64,000 bases of DNA from the NCBI GenBank assembly GCA_031763025.1, contig JASSKH010000037.1, positions 3,472,001-3,536,000 on the forward strand, written 5' to 3'. The notes beneath the pieces were generated by a model. That model saw only the letters and a program-made list of their open reading frames with translations. It searched no databases and was not told the DNA's origin. Origin of the DNA: Macrocystis pyrifera. Taxonomy: Eukaryota; Sar; Phaeophyceae; Laminariales; Laminariaceae. Every line of letters starts with the position of its first letter. Position 1 is the stretch's first letter. Shown here in pieces: positions 40,750 through 50,964 of the stretch. The position numbers and the translations under genes are program-made.

Positions 40750-41960
40750 TACACACACAAACAAACACGCGGCCATATTGTATTTGCATGATCACTTACC
40801 GGGTATGGAACTAATTGGCCGTGGTACAGGTCACCAGTGTAGATGCTGCAGCAGGTTTCCGAGGGCAACGGCCACGGAAAATCCGGGAAGATATCCCCCG
40901 GTACCAAATTGGCATGCCAGCGCAGGAGGTCGGCCGTTTGTCCTGGATACACAGACATAACAAGAAATTCGGAGTCTGCTGCGTCGTCGCAGAGCATCGT
41001 TAGGCCTGACGTCCGCAACAAGCCCTTGCGGAAGTCCTCGACGCATCTACTCCATATATCTGGGGGGGTAAAGGGTGGCCACGCTGCGCCAACAATATCG
41101 TCTTGCAAGAAATGCAGTAGACGCGCAGGTCCTTCGAGATGTAGATGCTTTTCCTCTCAAATTAAAAGGATCCTCTGGTGTTAACACCGCCCTTAAAACT
41201 TCCTCAGGAACACTCCCGTCAGACGGATTAGTATCGAGGTTAGGCTGACTGAATGCAGCTTCACGTGCGAGCCGAAACCCGCATACCAAATTATTTTCGT
41301 CGTCCTTCATATATTTAATGAGGTCACCCACGACGGTCTTTCGAGCTCCGAGTAAGCGCTTAAGCTGAGACGCCGTGGGCTTGTGTTTTCCAGCGAGTAT
41401 TATTGTAAACATATCCAATAAACCAGTCGCAGCCATAGGCAACTTAGTCGCAACGGACGACGAATCGTTCGCGTAGAAAACTGATGTCCCGCGAAGAGAT
41501 CGTTGGGCGGAACCAGGTATGTTTCCAACCTTCCTTGATTCCAACGCGACAACATGCCCCTTGACGCGAACGGGAAAAACAGCAGAACGCTCGACTGCCG
41601 TCGTATCCTGGAGATGGTCTGGTAACGTCCCAACCCAAAAGCCGTTTGCTAACGCGGCCTCTGGAATCTTATTTGACAACAGGGATCTATAACATTCGTT
41701 ACACACGTGCAACTTGCCCGGGTCTGATTCGTCAAACCCGTGCACACTGAGAACTAAGCCGTCGAGGACAACGTCAACATCATGTGGATAATTGCGAAAT
41801 TCATACATTACTCGATCATGCCTTCGAAGACAAACTGTCGCTTTGAGGAGATCCTTGTGAGGTATTCCACACGGCGTCAACATGTGTTGTTCCGTAACAC
41901 GGGTCCTCCAGTCGCATACACCGCAGGGAAACCTGTACGCAGAAAATGGGTTAATCTGTC
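40750..41960 (-). pseudogene. Helitron-type N-terminal ORF (DUF6570-like), frameshifted
   Basis: Minus strand. An open frame can be followed from about 41965 (with CGVC, then H and C, before the first ATG at 41883) to about 41165: KLHVCNECYRSLLSNKIPEA, ALANGFWVGTLPDHLQ, VERSAVFPVRVKGHVVALES and LLGARKTVVGDLIKYMKDDE. The 'C..C...L...KIP..ALANG.W.G..P..L' pattern is typical of the region N-terminal to the Helitron-like replicase domain (DUF6570 family in my memory). Near 41155 the frame shifts and continues in another frame as LHLEGPARLLHFLQDDIVG and AAWPPFTPPDIWSRCVEDFR, ending at 40737. No Rep HUH or helicase motif is present, so the element is a fragment. Its RING neighbour lies 0.5 kb downstream on the same strand. 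Confidence 0.55.
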
Positions 41961-42489
41961 ATATAACCGCACGGTCTAGCTGCCTTGTGGACACACCTTT
42001 CACTGTACCCGCCACGGGAGGTAATCTACAGGTTACGACGACGTTACCTTTCGAGCTACGCCACAGTAATTTAAAACACAACTCACCGTGTACTGCCCAC
42101 AAACATGCGTTCGTTGAAGGAATCTATAGCCCCCAAGCGAATTTTGGGTCGAAGCGGACCCATTAATTCAACGCTGTCCCTGCACCGTTGTTGACCTAGC
42201 GGGGTGTCGATAGCAGCAGTTGGCCGTGATGGTATAAATACTGGACAGGATCGCGCCGAACGACGAAACCGCGCTCGCGAAGGACTGGGGCTTGTCGTAT
42301 CTGTGTAACTACAACAGCGCAAAGCAACGTCGCAGCCAATCGCAGCAAAACCACCGTCGGCCGTTGTCAAAGCTGTACTGGTAGTCCTCCTACGGCTTAT
42401 CTAACCTCCAGCTGTTGTCGACATATTAGGTTTACGCCGTAGACGCATCTACTAATATCGACGGCGGCAAGCTCTCTGCCACTACTACT

Positions 42490-43208
42490 GCTACCGCTGG
42501 CGCTGCTGCTACGAGCTGTACGCTCATCAGAGTGTGCTGTTGTCGGGGGGGGGGGGGGGGGGGGGGGGTCCTAGCTAACGTACCAGGTATATATATCCTG
42601 GACGACAAGCACAACGCATGGATGGGTGACATGATTTAAGGCAGGCGTATCTGCGCTCACCTCTGTCTACTGTGTGATGTGTGTCCGTCGTCATCTGGAT
42701 AAGCATGGTTGCCAAAGTCTCTCGTACCGTGCCCGTTTGTATCATGTCTGCGTTGTTCAGAGAATCGGCGGAGAGGTACGTCATAAAAAACCACAACAGC
42801 TCATATGATACCATAGGTCAGACTCCGTTTGACGTTTGTTGTCGTTTTCTAGTAAACGTGTGTCCTGGCCTTTCGCACTTTTGTCTTGCGAGAAACGCCC
42901 GACGTTCTCGTATCACCTGCGACCTGACCTCCAAGCGTTGGTCGGCGAGCGTGGCTCGTGATGATCTCCGCCTACCAAGAAAAAATTACCAGGTATGCAA
43001 TACAGCGGGCTAAGCGTTGACCACATACAAGCTGGCGTAACAAAAACGGGAGAGGCCGAACACTCGCTCGACGAGCGTAGCACACACAAATATACTGGTC
43101 TACGTTGCGGCAACTAATCAAACTCGAACCCAGCCGTCATCAGCGGCGGTATCGAACGAACATGTCAGTATGAGCCTTTGAACACATGAAACAAAGAAAA
43201 TACGCTAC
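42490..43208. repeat. G-tract repeat block, copy A
   Basis: Starts GCTGCTACGAGCTGTACGCT, carries G24 (42545-42568), then TCCTAGCTAACGTACCAGG and sequence shared with copy B to about 43208. It includes about 135 bp (42590-42724) absent from copy B. Frames on both strands are interrupted. Confidence 0.85.
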
Positions 43209-43248
43209 CTGATCTCCAAGCGTTGGTCGACGCGTTGACCACAAAATG

Positions 43249-43953
43249 GCGTGCTGCTACGACCTGTACGCTCATCAGAGTGTGCTGTTGGGGGGGGGGG
43301 GGGGGGGGGGGGGGGGGTCCTAGCTAACGTACCCGGTATATATATCCGTGCCTGTTTGTATCATGTCTGTGTTGTCCAGAGAATCGGCGGAGGGGTACGT
43401 CATAAAAAAACACAACAGCTCATACGATACCACAGGTCAGACGCCGTTTGACGTTTGTTGTCGTTTTCTGGTATACGCGTGCTGCGCAGTATTGAACTAA
43501 AGGCGAGGCCCATACTACGGGGAAGGAGTCGATAAAAGAACATCTACAGCACCGCAGGACAGACAGTGGAATATGAGTGGTGTCCTGGCCTTTCGCACCT
43601 TTGTCTTGCGAGAAACGCCCGACGTTCTCGTACCACCTGCGACCTGACCTCCAAGCGTTGGTCGGCGAGCGTGGCTCGTGATGATCCCCGCCTACCAAGA
43701 AAAAATTACCAGATATGCAATACAGCGGGCTAAGCGTTGACCACAAACAAGCTGGCGTAACAAAAACGGGAGATGCCGAACACTCGCTCGACGAGCGCGA
43801 CACACACAAATATACCGGTCTACGTTGCGACAACAAATCAAAATCGAACCGAGCCGTCATCAGCGGCGGTATTGAACGAACATGTCAGCATAAGCCTTTG
43901 CACACATGAAACAAAGAAATACGCGACCTGATCTCCAAGCGTTGGTCAATGCG
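43249..43953. repeat. G-tract repeat block, copy B
   Basis: Directly follows copy A in the same orientation, with G28 (43290-43317). It has about 90 bp (43489-43578) that copy A lacks. Otherwise the two are highly similar. It ends at the right 27-bp direct repeat. Confidence 0.85.
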
Positions 43954-43980
43954 TTCAAATTTCAAAATTCTACGTATCAT
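43954..43980. repeat. Right 27-bp direct repeat of the 5.9-kb segment
   Basis: Exact copy of 38064-38090; distance between starts is 5890 bp. Confidence 0.85.
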
Positions 43981-44567
43981 TTTCAGTGTTGCACGAGGCG
44001 TATGGTTCCAAGGTTGGAAAAAACGGATACACGTCACAGAACAAGGCAGCACGAGACGGGACACGGGCAACACGCCCAAGGATAGCAGCATAGATCCATA
44101 CCTTATGACCATACCGATCTGAGAACTCAAGTATAGCAGCCAACTGTGTGCCTTATTGCGCACAAACGAGCTGCTGTACTCACGAAGAATCCCAGAATGC
44201 CCAGATAGGTGCGGCGGAACCTCCGCCATTACAGCCTTGAACACCACACTCAAACGCGTATGGTACTGAATCGATTGCCACGAAACTTTGCACAATGGTA
44301 GATAAGCTCATGGCAGCAACTATATCACCTTAAGTAGCTCGTAACGGGCAAGATGCAGATGCGAAATGTACGGCAACGTTCGAAACATGCTCAAACAAAA
44401 GTGGCTCGCTGTTGAAGTTGAAAGCGTCAACTGTCACGGTACGTAGCTCACGAGATTGCCTGTATTCCCTGCACCCACACAACAGCGAGCACGTATTTCC
44501 CTTAGAGCTACACTTTTGCCCCTATGGCTATCCTTTGCGGCCTTGTCGGGGTCAATTCCGTACGTCA

Positions 44568-44918
44568 TCAAACACGGATTCCTCTCGGTATCGCCATACA
44601 ACAGTGCTCGGATAACTCTACGACCAAGTTGTCCGCGATTCTAGCGGCGCGACCTTTCGTCCGTCTTCCTTCTCGGGTCGACACCCCTCCTCTCTTCATC
44701 TTTGGCATATTGCCTTCGAGCCCGCCCTGCCACATACGAAAGAAACTCCTGCTTCGCCGAACGTACTTGATGAGGGACTCGTAGGGTGGGCAGCAGTTGG
44801 TATATGCTTTCCCTTGCCGAGTATAAACACGAAAACCACCCCCGGAAATCGTACTATTATTCGAGGCTACCCTCGCGAGGAAGGATGTCGCCCGGTGATT
44901 GTGTTTCAGCTTGCACAA
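44568..44918 (-). other. Unrecognised open frame, 116 codons
   Basis: Contains YESLIKYVRRSRSFFRMWQG and GRRTKGRAARIADNLVVELS, a basic, protein-like sequence with normal composition. No domain was recognised. Overlapping plus frames are Ser/Pro-rich and less convincing. It may be an exon or element remnant. Confidence 0.25.
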
Positions 44919-45299
44919 ATGTCATAGAGTCGAGCGGTGCGCGTGTCATGCATAATGGCGTAATCTCGTCGGGCTCTCCGGCCGAAATAGCGTATGTTCA
45001 TCGAAAAGCTGCTCAGATATACCCACCTCCAAAACATCATGTATTTAATTCGTTCACAGAACAAACAGGGCCGTAGGCCGGCCGGCACACATGCACACAC
45101 TCAGGGTGTGTCTTACCCCCCCCCAGAGAGCATTGGAACGAACCGAATGGAATATTCCTTTCTTCATGAATTGATGCTGGGTGGTTGTGGGAAACGAATA
45201 GATTCAGTGCAGCCCGAGAAAAACTGTATATCTACGAAGGGGAAGAAGAAAAACTGCTGCACCTAGAGCCTGGTATCACCTAAACATCGGGGGGGTATA

Positions 45300-45560
45300 T
45301 GATATCTATCTACAAGGCGCTTCGCTCCGCGGGCGGACTACGCCGCCCGCTACGCTCGCTCAGGAAAGAAACATCAATTATGCGAAGCGGACAGAGGTCC
45401 ATGATTGAATATTGTTTTTTGAAGGCCCCTGTAGTTCGCTGCAAACTGGCGACTTGATAATGCCAAGAGTCCCGCCGACATGCTTCAGGAGAAAACAGCT
45501 CGGACGCCACATATGCTTCGCGTCGCGGGCGGTTTTCCGCTACGCTCGCTCACACGTCGT
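45300..45560. repeat. GC-rich palindromic words
   Basis: GCGGGCGG-ACTACG-CCGCCCGC (45329-45350) is a perfect 8-bp-arm hairpin, next to CGCTTCGCTCCGC and CTACGCTCGCTCA. A second cluster at 45510-45552 repeats CTTCGCGTCGCGGGCGG and CGCTACGCTCGCTCA. Such words resemble short dispersed palindromes of organellar genomes. Confidence 0.6.
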
Positions 45561-45808
45561 ACATACGTACATACCCCAGGTAGGGTACACATTTTCTTCT
45601 TTCGATATGCTCTGTGTCTGTGTACTCGTCGTATGTACGAAAGATAAAGCACAGAACGGCACAGCAACACAGCAAAAACAATGAAAATGAAACCGAAAAT
45701 TTCTAAAAGAAAACAAATCCCCGTCCCCTTTCGTGTAATAATTTACTACCTGAGTGGAACACCTTACACCAGTCAAAAAAAGAAAAAAATGAAAAAAAAG
45801 AAAAAATC

Positions 45809-46051
45809 TTACAGCAGAGCTTCTCTCTCAGCCTCGTACGCCGCCCGCCCCTCTCGCGACCATCTCGCCACCGATTCAGTCCGGGTAAAGCTTGCCTCCC
45901 TCTCTTCCACAGTGAGCCCCGTCGCCCGCCTCGCGTGAAGCCCGGTGCTCTCCGTGGACCACGACGCAAGCTCGACAATGTTGGTGCTCATTCGGGGTAC
46001 CTCCCTCTTGTGACTCTCAGCCCGGTCGCAAAAAATAAGCACCGCTAACAA
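45809..46051 (-). other. Unrecognised coiled-coil-like open frame, 80 codons
   Basis: Includes MSTNIVELASWSTESTGLHA, TGLTVEEREASFTRTESV and REGRAAYEAEREALL, with Glu/Arg/Ala content suggesting helix. It ends just before an A/G-rich tract at 45770-45808. It may be a first exon or a relic; no partner was found. Confidence 0.3.
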
Positions 46052-46445
46052 TCTCGAACGATCCTTAAATACTCGTACGTACTCTATCCAAAATCATAAA
46101 TGGAGGCCAGACAGAGCCTATTGATGCATCCCTCGTGTCTCGAGGCACACTCGACGCCTAGGCACGAAAGCGGCGACCGCGCTCCTTGCAACACCCCCTC
46201 TATCCACCAGCATCTGCTGACACCCGCGACGGTGCCGGGTTCGCCCGCGCAACCGTGCTCGGAGTACACGCATGCACACGAAACGAAATAAGAAAAAATG
46301 AAAGAAGGACTGAAAGTGCGACGAGCAATGGAGAAAACAAAGACCCGCTGGAACGGTCCGGCAAGTAATAAACGGAGGCGATGCCCAAGTGGGAGAGCTC
46401 TGAGAGGCCAGGGATGTACCAACCGAGCACGCTCAGAGATTGAGA

Positions 46446-47320
46446 TATCTATAAGTATATCTATATGCAGGGTATATGATGATACCACGTCATATATCGT
46501 GTGATATATCATATATATAGTGCAATATCGTATATATAACGTTATATATCGTGTACCTTGAATATTGTGATATGTCACTTTATATCTGCCCTATATATAT
46601 CGTGATTTCGTGTGATATTATCACCTACATATATCTGTACGTCACCGCCGTGTCACATCGGTACTTGCTGGTGGTTGGGGCCTGTGCCACACTGATGGTA
46701 AGGCACTGGCTCGGTACTTGGCGATCTGTGCTGGCTACGTACGACAAAGCACACCAAAAGCATGAATGATGATATAGCAACCCTTTCTCCGCGAGGATAT
46801 ATTGCATGTAGATGTGTGGCGGCATTTGACGAGATGTCGAAGGCGACTGCTGTAGCTGTGGCTTGCCTGTGGCCGCAGGCGATGTGGCGCGTTCGACTCG
46901 CTCATCGCGGATCAAACCCGCACGACAGGATAGCAGTAGCAGGCACCGGCCCTGGTACGTCCCCTCGTGTGTGTGCGTCACGCTTCGTACTCGTATACTA
47001 TAGTACATACGTACCAGGTATAATATGCTGCACGTATATTCCGCCCAAAATGTACGCCCGAAAGACGCAAGATATATCGTCAAGACAGCAAGTGGTCATA
47101 CTATGACACATATCGGATAGCTGTATCACGTATTTCACTTCATATAGGCCGATATATCATCTTACATCACCTTATATAGGCCGATATATCCCTTCATAGC
47201 GGACGTACATATCATATACCAAATATCATATCACCTTTTAGTCACATCGTGCTGAAAGTCCTTATATATAGCGATGTACCTGGTAATACGATATGATATA
47301 TATCGCACGTTCCGGCGAAA
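46446..47320. repeat. AT-rich ATATATCG-word region
   Basis: Dense ATATCGTGT, GATATATCATATATA and TATAACGTTATATATCG words at 46446-46630, and a local repeat of CTTATATAGGCCGATATATC (about 47140 and 47170) with relatives to 47320. The middle 46640-47040 is less biased; the minus frame across it (46625-47083) is unrecognised. Confidence 0.55.
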
Positions 47321-47929
47321 AAAAACATGACTAAGTACTATGGAAATATCATATCGTATAGGGGGTATATATAGGGTAGCCCTGTACTGATACCAGGCTC
47401 TAGCTGCACCCCTTTTTCTTGTTTGGGAGGACGGAACGACCCGACCGAACGGGAACATATAGGATCTTATTTGATGTTGATGGACACCACCGAAGATGGA
47501 TGTGGACACCAATGTGCTCTGGCATGTGCAAAATATACCGTTCGTACTGATTTGGCTGGCGAGGCCCAGGATTCTGCATGGACTCAGGACGTGTCTTAAC
47601 TCTCTCCAAAGAGCATGGGAACGAGCGGAACGGAACGAGGCTGTTCGTGGTCATTCGTTCCGGAAGGCTATGTTAAAGGCAGCTAAAGCAAGCAATGTTA
47701 TAGCAAAAATGAGTGTGATCGTGCCTGTGTGTAATATACGAAACATGACATAAAAATTTATTGTTGCGATGGTGGTACACCATTATGCAGGACAGGGTAT
47801 AGATCATGGACTCCGTGGAGGGAGTCGATTCCTAGGCAAGAAAATAAGCCCCCCAAAAGGGTGTGGTGTCTGTCCACCTGGTACTAGGTCCCTTGTCACA
47901 ACACCCTGCCACGCCTTAACCTAGACTGG

Positions 47930-49265
47930 GTGTTCATGATCGAAACTGCACCGGGTGTCAACCCTGTGAAGGATAGGCAATACGACCCTGGGAGGGTATT
48001 TACCTGCACAGGGTATGCAATATGGATCCTTCACAGGGTGTAGACCTTGTGAGGTTAGACAACACCACCCTGGCAGGGTCGTAACCAGCACAAGGTGTGT
48101 ATGAAAGACCCTGTGCAGGGTGGCGACCATGTGCTCGACCTTGTGAGGTTAGACAACACCACCCTGGCAGGGTCGTAACCAGCACAAGGTGTGTATGAAT
48201 GACCCTGTACAGGGTGGCGACCATGTGTTCGACCTTGTGAGGTTAGACAACACGACCCTGGCAGGGTCGTAACCTGCACAGGGTGTGTATGATTGACCCT
48301 GTACAGGGTGTCGACCATGTGCCCGACCTTGCGAGGTTAGACAACACGACCCTGGTAGGGTCGTAACCTGCACAGGGGGTGTGTACGATTGACCCTGTAC
48401 AGGGTGTCGACCATGTGCCCGACCTTGTGAGGTTAGACAACACGACCCTGACAGGGTCTTAACCTGCACAGGGTGTGTATGAATGACCCTGTACAGGGTG
48501 TCGACCATGTGCTCGACCTTGTGAGGTTAGGCAACACGACCCTGGCAGGGTCTTATCCTGCACAGGGTGTGTACGATTGACCCTGTACAGGGTGTCGACC
48601 ATGTGTTCGACCTTGTGAGGTTAGACAACACGACCGTGGCGGGGTCGTAACCTGCACAGGGTGTGTATGATTGACCCTGTACAGGGTGTCGACCATGTGT
48701 TCGACCTTGTGAGGTTAGACAAGACGACCGTGGCGGTGTCGTAACCTGCACAGGGTGTGTATGATTGACCCTGTACAGGGTGTCGACCATGTGCCCGACC
48801 TTGTGAGGTTAGATTACACGACCCTGGCAGGGTCTTAACCTGCACAGGGTGTATATGATTGACCCTGTACAGGGTGTCGACCATGTGCTCGACCTTGTGA
48901 GGTTAGACAAGAAGACCCTGGCAGGGTCTTAACCTGCACAGGGTGTGTATGATTGACCCTGTACAGGGTGTCGACCATGTGTTCGACCTTGTGAGGTTAG
49001 ACAAGAAGATCCTGGCAGGGTCTTAACCTGCACAGGGTGTGTATGATTGACCCTGTACAGGGTGGCTAAGCTGTACAGGGTTTGTACCCAGTACCTTGCC
49101 GAAGTCTTTACCCTGTGCAAGGTCTGTTCGCAGTACCCTGTACAGGGTTCTTACCCTGACAGGGTGCTACCACATAACCTCAAGAGGGTTCGAGACCTCA
49201 GGCGAGGTCCTCACAGGGTCTCCACAGGGTGGCGACCCTGGCAGGGTGTTCACAGGGCACAGCAG
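47930..49265. repeat. Palindrome-rich minisatellite B, ~94-bp unit, about 11 copies
   Basis: Units follow each other from about 48050 to 49060. Each contains GACCCTGTACAGGGT, TCGACCATGTG, CGACCTTGTGAGGTTAGACA, GACCCTGGCAGGGTC and ACCTGCACAGGGTGTGTATG. Starts of the first palindrome fall near 48109, 48201, 48295, 48390, 48485, 48579, 48674, 48768, 48863, 48957 and 49049. The flanks (47930-48050 and 49060-49265) have degenerate cores. Minus frames across it are repeat artefacts. Confidence 0.93.
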
Positions 49266-49461
49266 AGTGTCCACCTATTTTGGCCCACTCACTATTGCTC
49301 ATTTTAATTAGTTAAGTGTTCACCGGGATGCATAGTCCCCTTTTTCCTTCTCGTATCTTTCCCCTTGCGCGTCCCTTTTGGCTCATGCTCGGGGTAAGTA
49401 TGTATGTGTCTGAGCTTTGGCTTCCCATTTTATTTATTTATTTGAGATTCTTCTCCTTTTC

Positions 49462-49723
49462 TTTTTCTTTTTCTTGTTCTTTTTCGGTTTGGTTTTTTCG
49501 TTGCCTCTCTTTCTTTATGGTGTATTTTGGTTGCTGGCGTATGTATGTATGTTGTGTCGGCCGCACCTAGTGCGAAGGCATGGTATTGCGTCGGCTATTA
49601 ATGCATTACGGTGTGTTATCTCTGTGTCGTAGTCTGTGACCACAGAGCTCGTATCTTTCTAGGGTGAATAATCAACACGGACACTGGGCTTGCTGGATGT
49701 CGACGAGTAGAAGAACGGTTTAA
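49462..49723 (+). repeat. Left arm of a ~260-bp inverted repeat (family 2)
   Basis: Pairs with 50211-50470: TTTTTCGGTTTGGTTTTTTC, TTATGGTGTATTTTGGTTGC, GTGTCGGCCGCA, GCATGGTATTGCGTCGGC and CGACGAGTAGAAGAACGGTTTAA all have mirrored counterparts. Identity is high by eye with small indels. Confidence 0.85.
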
Positions 49724-50210
49724 TGTGAAGAACACACACACACACATGCCGCACATCCCAGTGCAGAGTATGACCATTAATATGTCTACCCACTGATGAA
49801 AGCACGCCATAGACAGGGTAGCAAGGTAGCAGGCGCAACAGCAGAGAGACCCTGGGTGTGCTACTCTTAGCATAAACTGCTGCCGTTAACTGGACGATGC
49901 TTTGTTTTGCCTGTTATTTCCCCTTTTTCTTAGTCTTACTCTGTTGACGACGACTATAATAGTGGTGTTTTTTCTTCTTTTTTTTCCAATTTTTTTCAAC
50001 TCGTTATATTCAAGTGGATCTCCTGCGGGGGGGGCACGTTGGTTTGTTGCTATATATACCAGGCATATATTTGTTTGTTTTTTCTTGTTTCTTTTTCTCT
50101 TTCGAATTGTCTTCTTCTTTGTTTTTTTTTTCTTTGTTTCGTTTCGTTTCTCTAGGTCATAGAATGTTTACGTCGTGCCTGACGTACGCAGTATGATGAC
50201 ATGGCATTAC
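49724..50210 (+). repeat. Spacer of the inverted repeat, repeat-family-2 sequence
   Basis: Opens with ATGTGAAGAACACACACACA. From about 49918 it repeats the family-2 start (TCTTAGTCTTACTCTGTTG) through CTCTAGGTCATAGAATG to CATGGCATTAC, matching 7365-7670. Confidence 0.65.
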
Positions 50211-50470
50211 TTAAACCGTTCTTCTACTCGTCGACATCCAGCAAACAAACCCGGTGTCCGTGCTGATTCTTCACCCTAGAAAGATACGAGCTGTGTGGTC
50301 ACATACTACGGCACAGAGATAACACACCGTAATCCATTAATAGCCTACGCCATACCATGCCTTCGCGCTAGATGCGGCCGACACAACATACATACATACG
50401 CCAGCAACCAAAATACACCATAAAGAAAGAGAAGCAACGAAGAAACCAAACCGAAAAAGAAAAAGAAAAA
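50211..50470 (-). repeat. Right arm of the ~260-bp inverted repeat
   Basis: Reverse complement of 49462-49723. The whole 49462-50470 unit could fold into a long stem with a ~490-base loop. Confidence 0.85.
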
Positions 50471-50472
50471 AT

Positions 50473-50493
50473 CCCAGTGACGTAGTCACTGGG
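50473..50493. repeat. 9-bp-arm perfect palindrome
   Basis: CCCAGTGAC-GTA-GTCACTGGG lies between the inverted repeat and the MITE-like element. Confidence 0.85.
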
Positions 50494-50531
50494 CTCTCAA
50501 CCAGTAAACATTTACAATCCTCAAATAACAG

Positions 50532-50964
50532 GATATTTTCGGACTTCAGGATGAAAGATTACTTCAGGATGAAATGCGAAAAAAATGGAAATTTCTCAAA
50601 AAAATACCAAGGAAGCCAACATTTTTTTTTCGTTTCTGTGGTGGGTACATATCACCACAAGGCACCACCTCACGGTTTTTTGGGGTCCTAGGACCCAGCG
50701 TCGCCGCTCACTGTCGCAAACGGGTTTTCACCTATTTCCGCCGTTCTCGGTGCGGGTAAGAATTCGAGTTTTCGTTTTTGCGGTGGTGAGGGGCGATGCG
50801 AGATCGTATGACACCAAAAATTCGCGAGGTGGCGCTTTGTGGTGACTTCTAGCCACCCTAGAAAAAGGAACACAAAAAAATGTTTCCTCGGTATCTTTTC
50901 GTCGATTTATATATTTTTACGTTTCATCCTGAAGTAATCTTTCATCCTGAAGTCCGAAAATATC
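50532..50964. mobile_element. MITE-like foldback element with 43-bp TIRs
   Basis: Perfect 43-bp terminal inverted repeats (50532-50574 and 50922-50964), each containing CTTCAGGATGAAA twice. Imperfect symmetry continues inward for about 150 bp per side (ATACCAAGGAAGCCAACATT against ATACCGAGGAAACATT; ACCACAAGGCACCACCTC against ACCACAAAGCGCCACCTC). AACAG/CTGTT flanks the ends. No coding capacity. Confidence 0.88.

Noticed and set aside
45300-45560. Organelle DNA insertion suggested by CGCTTCGCTCCGCGGGC words
   Set aside because: Only short palindromic words are organelle-like. No organellar gene sequence is present.
47921-49120. Minus-strand frames encoding repeated YRVNHTHPVQV...PCTG peptides
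   Set aside because: They are translations of the ~94-bp minisatellite, because unit length and lack of stops allow open frames. There is no start, domain or composition support.
47930-49265. CRISPR-like repeat-spacer array
   Set aside because: Units are tandem with the 'spacers' themselves repeated in every unit, and the genome context is eukaryotic.
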